Below, piece by piece: positions 1 to 10,553 of a DNA stretch of 64,000 bases (position 1 is its first letter; each line of letters starts with the position of its first letter). A program made the translations under genes and the position numbers. The notes beneath the pieces were generated by a model. That model made no database searches, was not told the origin of the DNA, and saw only the letters and a list, made by a program, of their open reading frames with translations. Origin of the DNA: Proales similis (lineage: Eukaryota; Rotifera; Eurotatoria; Ploima; Proalidae); the NCBI GenBank assembly GCA_019059635.1, contig JAGVRJ010000008.1:620001-684000 (forward strand), written 5' to 3'.

Positions 1-44
1 CAACTGGCGTTGCAACTACTGACTCAACATTTGAAATTTTTTTT

Positions 45-50
45 TTTATT
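45..50 (-). terminator. Poly(A) signal of the RRP15-like gene
   Basis: AATAAA on the minus strand 3 nt beyond the stop codon, giving an extremely short 3' UTR. Confidence 0.6.
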
Positions 51-53
51 AAA

Positions 54-351
54 TTAGAACGAATCTTCCTGCTCGTTGATTTGTTTGAGACGGTCGAGGA
101 AAGAGCCTTTGTCGATCGAGTTGACTATTTTGTCTTTTTTACGCTCCGATGCGCCTGCTTCCACTTTGATTTTATCCTCGATCTCTTTCTGCTGGTCATT
201 GCACACATTGAAGAACTTGACCACGCCTCTGTTGGGATCTGTTTGAAAAGTGGACAATTTTTAATTTGATCTGGGCATCCTACTTGGTCGCTACTCGGCA
301 CAAATCTTTCTCCCGATTTCTGTCTAGAACGTTGCATTTCGTTCGCGGCAT
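54..351 (-). CDS. RRP15: RRP15-like ribosomal RNA processing protein, very short
   Basis: Two exons (284-351 and 54-228) joined across a 55-nt GT-AG intron give about 80 residues. The splice restores the RRP15 core: the joined reading runs RVATK then GVVKFFNV, as in the conserved 'RIATRGVVQLFNA' stretch of the family, followed by a charged helix and a conserved KK-x5-SIDKGSFLDRL segment. RRP15 proteins act in the nucleolus in pre-60S rRNA maturation. The human protein is about 280 residues; everything N-terminal to the core is absent here, and an in-frame stop lies 12 nt before the chosen ATG. An AATAAA signal sits 3 nt after the stop. Family call is firm, completeness is not: an upstream exon, or a splice acceptor directly before GCGAAAATG, cannot be excluded. 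Confidence 0.75.
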
Positions 352-481
352 TTTCGCCTATTCAAATTCTCAATCTAAACTTGAACGAAAAAAGGAGAAA
401 TTTATTCGAAAGAAGAAGATGATGATTTGTACAAGTCCAAACAGATTGATTGAGAGTTCGTTTTGCAACAACAGGATTGGC

Positions 482-781
482 CTACGGTCGATAAGCTCGC
501 TCGTTGCCGTTGTCGTTATAAGGCCGTTTGTGGTTGTTGTGTCGATCTGAACGATCGGAGCTGAAGCGATCCGTATAAGAGCGGTCTCGGTCCGAATGAA
601 ATCGGTCTCGGTCGTTGTGAAATCGCTTTTCTCGAGTGTGACGGCTAATGCTGGCGATCGGTGGCTCTTCTCGCTCCTTCATCGCTTTTACGTAGCTCGG
701 GTCGTCGTCAGTATAGCGAGAAGCGAGGCTCTTCTCCAGCTCTTCAATTATTTGCCTTTTCTCTTCGGCACTTCGCTCCAT
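482..781 (-). CDS. RAMAC: RNMT-activating mini protein (RAMAC) homologue
   Basis: Single exon, 99 residues. Residues 16-45 carry the RAMAC activation motif: LEKSLASRYTDDDPSYV followed by an E-rich stretch ending in PPI, matching the human pattern 'FEEMFASRFTEDDKEY...PPI'. The rest is a low-complexity Arg/Asp/Asn/His-rich tail like the RNA-binding tail of RAMAC. In animals RAMAC binds the mRNA cap guanine-N7 methyltransferase RNMT and raises its activity in the nucleus. It lies 130 nt upstream of the RRP15-like gene on the same strand and about 190 nt downstream of the bHLH gene. Length is close to the human protein (about 118). Confidence 0.8.
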   Translation of the reverse strand: MERSAEEKRQIIEELEKSLASRYTDDDPSYVKAMKEREEPPIASISRHTREKRFHNDRDRFHSDRDRSYTDRFSSDRSDRHNNHKRPYNDNGNERAYRP

Positions 782-974
782 CTGCTCTACTTTGAATTTG
801 ACTCAACGTCCTATTCACGTGCGTGTGTGTGTGTGTGCTTGTTTATGAAAATTCAATTCAAACCAAACATTCGAGTCGTTCTGGTCTTTTCTTTAGCCCC
901 CAAGATCTCGGCAAACAACAATCGCAATTAAAATTATTTATTTCTGATCGAATTGGTTTGGCAGAAGCAAAAAG

Positions 975-1685
975 CTATTTGACGCTTTTCTGGCTGGCCG
1001 GCGGCTCGCATTTCTGAAATTTTCGCCTTCTCCTTCTACGAGGCGGAGGAGGCACCGCGGATGGGTCGACCGGACGACACCCTCCGCTGCTCTCGAGCAG
1101 TTGAGTCAACGCTCCGATGTAATGAATGGCCAGACGCAGAGTGGCTATTTTGGACAGACGCTGATGCTCGTTGAGATTGCTGCGCGGCACTATTTTCCTC
1201 AGCTCGTCGAACGCATCGTTCAGAACGTGCATTCGATTGCGCTCTCTCAGAGTGGCGCCGTTCCTGGAGCCGTCACTATCAGAGCTTCTATTCGAGTTTT
1301 CACATTCAGGTCTTGACCACTGAATACAGCCGGCCGACTGTTCGGCTAGATTGTTGCTCGTTTGACTCGTAAATATGGCATGTCGATAAGTATTTTGACA
1401 CAACTCGTTCGCATAGCAGGAAAGAGAGTAGTGACCGCTGCCGCCGCCGCCGCCTCCTTGAGCCAACTCGTTCTTCCAACTCAATTGAGAGTTCTTCACG
1501 GACCAGGTGTCGCGGTTGACCAGTTCAGCTTGAGCGAGCATGGTGCCATGATGATGTCCATTGTGTGGAAGCACTAGTGATGGATAGGAGGGCGCGGCGA
1601 CGAGCGGCTGAGCAAATACTGGCGCGTGGTGCGACTCTTGTCCTATTCTCTGCCTGAACGAGGCTGGGTTCAAGTAGTTCTGCAT
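975..1685 (-). CDS. bHLH transcription factor, group A type
   Basis: Single exon, 236 residues. A bHLH domain covers about residues 143-198: basic region [11 protein letters not shown], helix 1 [11 protein letters not shown], loop RSNLNEHQ, helix 2 [18 protein letters not shown]. The conserved Glu and Arg of the basic region (RERNR) that contact the E-box are present. The start at MQNYLN is the first ATG of the frame; a poly-Gly stretch lies near residue 76 and a Pro/Arg run follows the domain. The '[11 protein letters not shown]' second helix is like the bHLHA9/Fer/Beta3-type families of group A, but I cannot pick one orthologue. It probably acts as a heterodimer with an E protein in a developmental role (inference). 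Confidence 0.8.
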   Translation of the reverse strand: MQNYLNPASFRQRIGQESHHAPVFAQPLVAAPSYPSLVLPHNGHHHGTMLAQAELVNRDTWSVKNSQLSWKNELAQGGGGGGSGHYSLSCYANELCQNTYRHAIFTSQTSNNLAEQSAGCIQWSRPECENSNRSSDSDGSRNGATLRERNRMHVLNDAFDELRKIVPRSNLNEHQRLSKIATLRLAIHYIGALTQLLESSGGCRPVDPSAVPPPPRRRRRRKFQKCEPPASQKSVK

Positions 1686-2304
1686 TGAAGCAAACTTTGG
1701 TCGGGCAGCAACTGGCAGATTGCGAACTGTAGTCAGCGAGATGCAACTACATCCCGCAAAAATGTGAACCTCAATAGCATATGGCAGCCTAATTGATCAG
1801 AGCAAATTGATTTTATTTCGGCCCAATGAGCAATCCTTAGTTATCAGGTAGAGCGATCGGCAGCCCGTTCGCAACACGAATTCGAACAGCGTCAATTAAT
1901 CTTATCTCTGCAAGAGACCCGTTCGACCATAATCGGTTAGGCAATTGGCTTCCCATTTCACTCCTTAATCTTCACTCTCCCTCTCTCTCTCTCTCCCTCT
2001 GTGGCTCTATGCTTACTTTCTCCCTTTTTTTTTATATCAAATCCCGAGTCGACCGAGCTCTCAGCAGGCAGCCGAGCGAAAGAATCGTGACCGTTCAATT
2101 TAATTCGCTCATTCGCTATTATCACTTTAGACGCGCCTCTAAATCAGCCAATTAGGTTTGTGCGCACACTGCTGTTGAGTTTATTTATTGGAAAACAAAG
2201 AGCTGGCAACGAAGCAAACTAACACAACCAGAAGAACTTTGGCGTTATGTTTGAAAATAGACTTAAGAGTTGATTAAAAAACGGTTCAAAGAGAGGTGCA
2301 GGAG
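1686..2304. other. Gene-free stretch upstream of the bHLH gene
   Basis: About 620 bp between the bHLH start and the end of the next minus-strand gene. It holds a CT tract (1974-2001) and AT-rich sequence with no credible exon. It probably contains the bHLH promoter and 5' UTR and the 3' UTR of the gene to the right. Confidence 0.5.
1974..2001. repeat. CT/GA dinucleotide tract
   Basis: Nearly uninterrupted CT repeat, GAGA-like on the minus strand, about 290 bp upstream of the bHLH start codon. Confidence 0.85.
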
Positions 2305-4802
2305 TTATAAGTAAGAGGGTCCGTCTCGGGCGACATCTGTTAGGCTCTCGGCACGCTTGACGTAACTTTGAATCACAAAGCGGTAAGGCTCGAGACTGGC
2401 GCTGCTGAAGAAACCGTCCATCGTTCTGGTCAAGAGTTCGATTGGAAAAGACGCATTAAAGAAGCGAGTGGTGAAATGGACCTACGACAAGAGGCAGAGC
2501 GTTTTGAAGTAGATATTCGCACTCGGCTGGTAGTTGAGTTTCTGATCGATCAGTCGCTCGAGCAGTGTCATCGCAGACAATAGCTCGTTGCTCCAGCAGG
2601 TCTCTGAAGCATCGTACGTGTTTAGGTTCGCCATGATTGGATTCAGAAAGAATGCACACTCACCGTCAAAATACTGGAACCTGTGCGCAAACAGACGATT
2701 GAGATAGCTGAGGTGCATGTGCACGCCTTGCTCGTCAGGCATTTGATTGAAAAGAGTGAGCAGTGTGTCGAGGATTGGCTTGAGCAGCTCCTCGAATTTG
2801 AGCTTCGCCTCGTCAAAGTCGGGAATCAGCTGGTCGAACACTCGAGTCAGATCGACCGTAGCGAACAGGATCGGCTCTATGAAGTAGGCCCTCAGACTCT
2901 GCTGATTGGATGAAGCGAGTCGGCATTGCCACGAGTTCTGAACGCTGTCTGCCAAGTCAATCAGGTAAACGAGCATGTCCTCTTCGAACGAGAGTCGGCA
3001 TAAGGACGTGATGAGCTTGAAAGCTGACGGATTCTATCAGACAGTCAGTCGTCAATCGAGTTAACGCTTCAATTCATTTGTTCTTACCCATTTCAGAATG
3101 GCGTCGTTCACCATCAGATAGACAGTGCTCCAATGCTCGTACAGAAATGCGCTCTCGATTACTGACAGGGACGTTGAAAATATAGAAAAAAATGGAAAAG
3201 AGTGGAGCACTCACTTGGCACAAAGCTCTCGAGCAGATCAAAAGAAAGCTCAAAAAGGCGGGGCGACGCTCGGCCCTTGCCAATTGCCCAGTTCTGAATT
3301 TTTACGATTATCGGCACAAGTTTATGTGCGATGCTGTAGGCGTCCGACTCTCCGAGATTGTCCATGTTGTCCTTTAGAGGCCTGAATGAGATAATCATTC
3401 GAATCTAGGCGGACAGATTTCACTTACGCGAAGAATTTCGTAAAAGTAAATGACGAGCTCAATGTCCACTTGAAGCATTTGGTTCTCAAAGTCGAGGCGG
3501 AGAACTCTTACGATTGAGATGACGATCGTGTACAACGCTTGGCTCCATTTGCCGGCCAAGCTCTCGTCTTCCTCGCAGTTTTTCACCAGGCCGTGTTTGG
3601 CCACATAGTTCTTCAAGTGCGAGCAGTAGATGTTCAAGGTCTTTTTTAATGTGCTCCGAATGGCTTTGGTGCGCACGTGCATCTCAAGAAATGTGAGCGT
3701 ACGATTGGAGCACTCCTCGAACACAATCAGCTTGGTCTGGTCATAGTCGGTTTCTGCGTCGGCCACTTTAAGACAGTTGCAGACGTTTATGGCCACGGCG
3801 AGCAGGAGCTAAGAAAAAACAGTGGACGAGTGAGAGGTGAGTTGAAGTTGCCTTCTTAAATGCGGCATTTACTTGCGCATTTAGGTCCGGATTAACGATG
3901 CCGTCTAAAAGAGCAGAGAAGCGTTCGGAGAATAGCCCGATATGCAACAAGTCCGGGTACGGAATGAATATGAGCATGAAGCACATGAGGCGCTTGATGT
4001 CGGCCGTTTCACTGCTCTTTTTCTCCAGGACGAGCAGGGAACCGTCCAGATCGACTTGGCTCGCACCGACATCGATTAGCGAGCTGAGCACAGAAGTGAA
4101 AAACTGGCGATAGACTTGAACACTGGTCGGATTGAGCTTTTCAAAGTTCTCCAGGTCACATTCGGTTCTGATCAGCTCGACGAGTACTCGATACGAGCTC
4201 GATTTAGTTCGACTGAGAGAGACATGCTTGCTGTTGATGAGCTTGGCGAACAAGTCCAAAATGAATTTCTTCAAGATCTTGACAGACTTTTCAGTTAATT
4301 CGGTCCAAGTAGAGAGGTCAAAACAGATTACTGACAAGGTTGTTGCTGAACAGCCAAGCGAATTGGACTGTCTCACGGATGCTCGCCCGGATCAAGTCGA
4401 AGAGGCGGCAGAAGGCATCTTGAACTATTTCGCTCTGAGTTTTTGAATCGTTTTGTAGAGCCTCTAGAAGGTTGCTAGCCCTGATCGCCTGCTGGGTAAT
4501 CACTTGGCTCGGCGACTGATTGCAAAGCTCGGCTGCAAATAAATTCAGTTTGTTGCACTCTACAAGCTCAGACTTTGGATTCATTGAGGAAAAGTGAGTG
4601 AAATGCCAGATCGAGAAGAGAGACACTCCGTCATTCGAGATCACAGAATATTAGAGGCCGCACAACAAACTCGTCACAAATACTTAACTTGGCGGTCACT
4701 CCTCCGCTTCTGCTCCGGCTTCTTCAAACAGCTTTGCCGTCTCTCTATTTCGGTCCTACAAAGCGTTGTGCTTGAGAGTCGCGCCAAACAGGTCGTGATC
4801 AT
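2305..4802 (-). CDS. Unrecognised multi-exon helical protein
   Basis: At least seven exons, each open in one frame and separated by introns of about 50-65 nt. The largest exons are 2482-2976 (NPSAFKLITSLCRLSFEEDML onward), 3395-3796, 3768-4340 and about 4340-4575. A short last exon after a donor at GTAGGT ends with LEPYRFVIQSYVKRAESL and a stop at 2305-2307. The predicted product is roughly 700 residues, leucine-rich and almost wholly alpha-helical, without signal peptide, membrane segment or a motif I know. It could be a HEAT/ARM-type repeat protein such as an exportin- or nucleoporin-like scaffold, but no family is supported. The start at 4802 (MITTCLARL) is the weakest point. The gene lies about 210 bp from the protocadherin stop, same strand. 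Confidence 0.55.
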
Positions 4803-5013
4803 ACAAGAGCTGAACAGAGTCGATAAGCGGCCAATAGAGACACTATTCGACTCGAGTCGGCTCTTTAAATCGAGGCGTTTCTATTTTCTGTGAATGTACA
4901 ACGTTTTTATTGGAACAAGAGAAAGGAAACAAGATCACGATGGAATTGGTCAACAGTGGTCAAATACTGAATGAGCACAGCGAATCGAGGATATTAACCA
5001 AATAAGCGACTGT

Positions 5014-8000
5014 CTAGCATTGGTTAAACGCAGTCACTCTACACTTGAACGACTTGATGTAGAGATTTTCACTTTTCAGATTGAACTTGTCACATGTGCG
5101 CGAGTCAGAGTCCAACGAGTCGCTCTCGTCTATTTCGACGCCTTTTCTACGCAGCTCCTGGATGTTTCTCACAGGCGCATACATGTCGCTGTCGTTCAAA
5201 ATTCGCAACGAATTGCCCGTCTCATCAGCGTTTGAGCAAAACGACCCATCGGGCAGCATTTGCAGTCCCAGCTGCTGCTGCTGATAGTGTCGGTGCTGCT
5301 GGTTTAGTTGTTGTTGCTGCTGCTGAATGTAAGCTCTACTCTGCAGTGAGCTGCACGATTCACTCGGACATATGACCTCGCTGATTTCGTGCTGATAAGT
5401 GCCTGGGCTCGATTTGCCGCTCTTGTCGGACGACGATCGGTCGGTCGGATCGATTCGTTTCACGGTGACTTTGAAGCTGTTGGCGAATGCCGAGTGCAGC
5501 AAGTTAGAGTCTGTTTCGCTGCTCGATGCATCTTTCACCTGAAAATCAAAATGAATGAATATGAAATTTGACCGTTTTGAGAATTAAGCCAACCGTAAGC
5601 TTCGCTTGTATCGACTGTTTTGCGTCTTGAAAGCCGCCGCCGTCGTCGTCGCTTCGTCTATACTTTGATCTCAATATTGATTTCATTTGCCCAATGCATT
5701 TCACTGGCGTCGAGTACTTGGTCGCTTTTACTGCCGAGCTCTTCTTGTCTTCCTTTTCTCTGCATCCAATCAGCAGAACGAACAGTGAAATGGCAACGAT
5801 GGCTGTTAGCACGATGATCAGCATAAACAATAGAGCGCCTTTAGAAACAAGCTCATCGTGATCCTGCAGCCAGCCATTATGGCTCGACTCAATCAACCTT
5901 CGCGGCAGCTCATGGCGTGCATGGTTCAAGTAGACCGTCAATGCCAAGGTCGAGCTGAGGGCAGGCTCGCCCTCGTCCTCGGCCGTCACGTTCACTCTGA
6001 TGACTCTTTTTACTTCGGGGCCGACTCGGGTGCAAACTGTTGCGTTTGATATGAACAGAACGCCGGTTGGATCGTTGACTTTGAAGTGAATTCGACCATT
6101 CAGTGCTAGATCGGCGTCTGAAGCCACAAGGTCAAAGAGCTTGGTGTCATTTGAAGAGCTGGCAGCCACGTACGGGCTGTTAGGATCGGGGTATATGAAC
6201 ACGGGCCGATTGTCGTTCTGATCGGTGACGTTTATGAAGAAAGAAGCCCAAACGACGGGGCCGTCGCGATTGGAAATGCCGATTTGCGCAACGAAATGCT
6301 CCTGGCTCTCTCTATCTAACCTTTGCTTTGTTCTGATCACTCCGTCCGGCTCAAGGACGAAATGGGCGTTCAACTTGTCGCCTTTGAGACGATACTGAAC
6401 GAACGAATTGACCAGAGATCGATCAGCGTCTACGGCCATCACTTGGCCGGCGACTGTACCCGGCGGCATGTTCTCTACGATTTGAAACGTTGCGTTCGCG
6501 TTTGTGAACTCAGGCACGTTGTCGTTCACGTCAGTTATCTTGACCACAATGAACGCTTCGTCCGTTCGATTGTCACAGTCGAGTGCTATCAATTTGAACT
6601 CGAAAACTTCAGCATCAAGCTCGCTGTCGAACGGCTCTTGAAGACGCAAGATCGGGTAATTGGGCTCAGACGAGTCGACCCAAATCCTTTTCTTTGTCCG
6701 GTCTTCGGCGGCTGCGTCATTCACAGGCAGCAGCTCAAATCGAATAGCAGCGTTCTGGTCGCTAAAGTCCTTGTCAAACACTTCGATCGTTCGCCGCTCG
6801 TTTATCTGAAGCGTGTTCTCCGCGATCTCAAACTGAAACCGACTGCGAACAAATCGAGGCTGATTGTCGTTCTGATCGAGTATGTTGACAACAAGCATCG
6901 ACTCAACTCTGAAGCCGTTGTTCTGATCGGCGTCAATAATCTTGTTCAAGTCGAGCAGAACGATCCGAAGTCGATAATGTTGAATTAAATCGGCGTCGAA
7001 CGAGCGAGTCGCGATCAGCTCGAATTCTCGATCTGACCGATCCACTTTTTTGACTTCAAACGCGCTCACGTCAACGTGTTCGTAGGCAGAGTGCACCTGT
7101 TCGAGTTTTAGACGAAATCAATCAAGATGATTATTAGACGAGAGAAAGTCACCTCGAATTTGTAGTGGCCAATCGAGTCCTGGTCGAAAACGCGGATGAG
7201 AGCGAGCACCGTGTTGGCCTCGTTGTTCTCGTAGAGGTTCACTTGGCTCTGACGTGACAGAGCGTCCAGCGAGTAATAGCCTGTTTGGATCGTTTCGTCA
7301 AGCGACTTGATCACGCGGAATTGGGCCGCGTTGTCGTTCTGGTCTCTGACTCTGATTCGCACTCGACAAAATACCGAGTGGCCAGCGTTGTTCTCTCTTC
7401 CGTCTCTTACTCTCACAAATAGCTCGTGTTGCTGGGCTCGTTCAAAGTCAAGCGGCTCTTTTAAATGTATCCAGCCGGTGTGCTGGCTTATTTCAAAGTT
7501 CGAGTCGGTGCCGTTTTCAATCGAGAACCGAAGCATCGCGTTCAGACCCGAATCGGCGTCAGAGGCACGCACCTGCACCAAATGCTGCTGAAGTCGATTC
7601 TCGAGCACGCTCTCAATGAACAAGCTCTTCTCGCACAACGGCTGATTGTCATTTTCATCGAGAACATTGACCACCAGCGGCATTGAGTTGGTCAGCGACG
7701 GCTGGCCATTGTCGTGAACCACCACAAAGAGCTCGTAGTGCTTGGCTGATTCGTAGTCCAGATGGCTCTTGAGCACAAGCTCGAGGTCTCTTGAATTGGC
7801 CCCGATCGATCGCACATCGAACAGGTTCGATCGTCGCTTGAGGTCACCGAGATCACTGACGTAATAAGAGACTCGATTGAAATAGGCGTCCATGTCATAG
7901 GCGGCTGCTTGCTCCAGTCTAAAAACGTCTCCGATTTGACTCGATTCAGAGACGCTCACGTTCAATAATTGCTCGGTGGTGTAGAATGATGGCCGATGGT

Positions 8001-8511
8001 CGTTGAAGTCGTCGATGAACACACGAACGATCTCGGCGTTTATCCGATTCAGGCCAGAGTAGATTATATTCAGACTGAATATGCAGCTGAAGCAAGCGCA
8101 CAGCTTGCGCTTCAGGCAAACATACTCGAGCAGAGGCTCGTCCGGAGTTTTGAGTAAAATGTCTCCGCTGGTCGCCTCTACTTGAAATATGGGCGCTTGT
8201 TGATCGTCGAAGCTGACCTCGGTCGACGGTATCCATACCGGAGAGTAGTAAATCAGCTTGAAATTGCTTCCGTTTGAGTTGGAATTCCAGAGTCCTCTCT
8301 CGGCGAGGATCTCTTTTACATTGCCGATTTTGGAGCCGTACGGCCGCCTTTCGCTCACAATCAAGTCGTAAGGCGATTGTCCGGGAGCTCTCGGGTCATC
8401 CAATATGTTCAACACTGGCTCTTTGTTTTGCTCATCGCTTTGGCTGGCTATTGCATGCGAACGCCAGGTTGCAAGCAGAGTTAAATAAAAGGCAAAGAGC
8501 CAAGCAGACAT
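5014..8511 (-). CDS. Protocadherin with seven cadherin repeats
   Basis: Three exons (7153-8511, 5594-7096, 5014-5538) separated by introns of 56 and 55 nt give 1128 residues. An N-terminal signal peptide (MSAWLFAFYLTLLATW) is followed by seven extracellular cadherin repeats. Six calcium-binding linker motifs are visible: DDFNDH, DENDN, DQNDN, DQNDN, DVNDN and DQNDN. A single membrane helix (ALLFMLIIVLTAIVAISLFV) follows, then about 230 cytoplasmic residues rich in Ser, Asp and Gln (QQQQQL runs). The seven-repeat layout resembles delta-1 protocadherins, and no laminin or EGF modules are seen. The protein should mediate calcium-dependent homophilic adhesion at the cell surface. About 1.45 kb upstream is gene-free. 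Orthology to a specific vertebrate protocadherin is not claimed. Confidence 0.9.
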
Positions 8512-8860
8512 TGAAATATTCGGCTCGGTCTGGAGAGTTGACTAGTAAACTGAAGCTCGAGCTCAGAGGCTTTGAGTACAAATTCGATCTACTGAGGCAA
8601 AGTTAGAGTGCTTAAAAGCGAATAAGAGAGAGGAAGCTCTAATGTAGAATTTATGGTGCACTGTTCGAGTCTAATTACATCCGAGTCGGCCCCTAATCTT
8701 CCCACGCAAATGTTGCCTGGCTTGTTACTGACCGGATTGGGCTTGTTTATCACTTGGTCAGAGCTAGAATATATAACAATTACAAAAAAAAACACCGATA
8801 AACCAACAACAACAACAACATTCTAATGATGGCAAGCACAGCGGCGTTGATGATCCAAAT

Positions 8861-8881
8861 GAGGAGGAGGAGGAGGAGGAT
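8861..8881. repeat. GAG trinucleotide run
   Basis: Seven consecutive GAG units in noncoding sequence about 350 bp upstream of the protocadherin start. Confidence 0.85.
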
Positions 8882-9518
8882 GGGGCAGGCAGAGCAGGAT
8901 GATCACAACGATGATGATGAATGAGCGCAAACGGAGGCCGTTTGTTTACGAAAATATTTGCGCAAAATAAATCACGGCCGTTTCAGGGCTGGTCATTAAT
9001 AAGGCGTAGAAGCGCTACTGCTATGTTTGCAAACGGAAAATGCCAGGCCACTATACACTGCCGCCTCGGCCGCTGCTGAGGTAGATGAATGTCCGTTGGT
9101 TTGTTGCTGCATAGGGATGAGCGCTGAAGAGGGCATCTAATGATGCATTCAATTATGCAATTAAGGCCCTGCTGCTGCCGCCGCCACCGCATTGAGGCGA
9201 TGTATCTTAACCTATTGACCAATAGGCGTTAATTGGCCAGGCATGGTTGCGCTCGGCTAAATATTTCGTTTAATTCCCTTATCTCTTCTCTCGTGTTTTT
9301 ACTCTTGAATAACAAAAGTGAGAGCGAGTAGATCTGATCTCGATAATTCACCGGCTCAGTCCTATTTTGTTTTTTTTTGTTGCATTCATTCATTCTGAAT
9401 TGCAATGGCCGTGATTCGATTGGATTTGGCTTGGTCAACAACAAGGAGAGCGAGAGTAGCGACGTCAAACGCATAGGTGCCAGCATCTGATTAAACCCTT
9501 CAACTCGATGGCCCTTTT

Positions 9519-9533
9519 CTCTCTCTCTCTCTG
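9519..9533. repeat. CT tract
   Basis: Short CT dinucleotide run in the gene-free stretch between the protocadherin and the dpy-30-like gene. Confidence 0.7.
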
Positions 9534-9962
9534 TTGCTCATTGGATTTCGCTTATTTAATAAACGCGTTCGAATTAATGAGACGCATTGGACTTGTTTTC
9601 ACAAGCGCCCGATTGTCTCTGCAAACACCAGCAGCCGCGCCAAAGCGCTTCAAAAAGCCCCATAACTTTACTTACTCGGCCACTGGCCAAAGCAGGACGA
9701 GAGCCAAAGTCATAAAGAGAGCGCCGAGTGCTTTATTCGACTACGATTAAGTTAACATATTCGCGCTAACTAGCTAAAAGCGGAATGACCCAACGACGCA
9801 GACCATTCGCAAGGGTGCAGTTGAACAGCTTCTGCGCGTCGTCTTCTGCCGAATAAATGCTCCATATGTTGTTCATGTTCGTTTGCTCATTACTTCCGAC
9901 CAAGGCAGACTCGGCTAATTAGGGCCGAGTCAATTTTCCTATTCGATTGATTTTCATTCTAC

Positions 9963-10294
9963 TTAAAATCGAGTCTGCAAATGATGATGATGATGATTAC
10001 AAACCTCTTTAATGTGTCTGAGCTGCTCAATCATGCTGCGAACAGGCTCTTTTGGTTTCTTCAGAACCAGATTCACTGTCAGAGTCTAAATCTCAACACA
10101 TTAAGATCTTCTGAGTACAGAAGGAGAAACGATCCAACAAGCACCTTAAACAATTCGACTACATCGTGTGCAAATAGATACTTGTTGGCCTCTCTCAGCG
10201 GATCTTTATGCACCAGCAGGTCAGATGGAATGGTCGAGTTGGCCTCGTCCATCTCGATCTTTACATTTTTGGCTATTGTTTCACTCTTCTCCAT
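9963..10294 (-). CDS. Small dpy-30/RIIa-type docking protein
   Basis: Two exons (10145-10294 and 9963-10085) joined in phase 0 across a 59-nt intron give 90 residues starting MEKSETIAKN. Residues 24-75 read like a dpy-30/RII-alpha dimerisation-docking module: DPLREANKYLFAHDVVELFK, then TLTVNLVLKKPKEPVRSMIE after the splice. Such modules dimerise and bind amphipathic helices; they occur in the N-terminus of adenylate kinase 5, EFCAB10, TEX55 and other cAMP-signalling or ciliary proteins. The C-terminus contains a five-His run from a CAT repeat; that 30-nt segment is bounded by GT and AG and keeps the frame, so it could also be a tiny intron. The frame is open upstream of the chosen ATG, so a longer N-terminus is possible. 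No specific orthologue is named. Confidence 0.65.
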
Positions 10295-10553
10295 TGCAAC
10301 TATGACGCAGGCGCAACCCGAAATAAGAAATTTCAAATGCACGGTAACTATAAATAACCATAGAAACTGAAGAATAAATGGGTTTCCCACAAAGTGACGC
10401 CAAAATAAGAACTTGAGAATGCTCATTAGACTATTAAGCGGCTCCGACCCTCATTTGATTCACTCAATAGAATGTCAGTCTTATGGAACATTTATTCGTT
10501 TGGAGTTGAACGGCTAAATCTAAGAAATCAACATTACAAACATTTCTATTCGT

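Larger units (their letters stand above)
8512..9962. other. Gene-free stretch upstream of the protocadherin gene
   Basis: About 1.45 kb without a credible exon on either strand. It contains a CAA run (8806-8820), a GAG run (about 8861-8881) and a CT tract (9519-9533), otherwise mixed AT-rich sequence. It is likely the protocadherin 5' region plus the short 3' UTR of the dpy-30-like gene. Confidence 0.5.

Noticed and set aside
240..290. An RRP15 splice using donor GTAGCG and acceptor AAACAG, giving an MQRSRQ start.
   Set aside because: The alternative (donor GTAGGA, acceptor CCAACAG) joins RVATK to GVVKFFN, which reproduces the family's conserved sequence across the junction.
6323..6988. A 221-codon plus-strand frame opposite the protocadherin.
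   Set aside because: It lies wholly opposite cadherin repeats with perfect calcium motifs and shows no domain of its own.
10295..10426. A 44-codon N-terminal extension of the dpy-30-like protein.
   Set aside because: The extension is hydrophobic and unlike small docking proteins, and the ATG at 10294 begins a typical soluble sequence. It remains possible.
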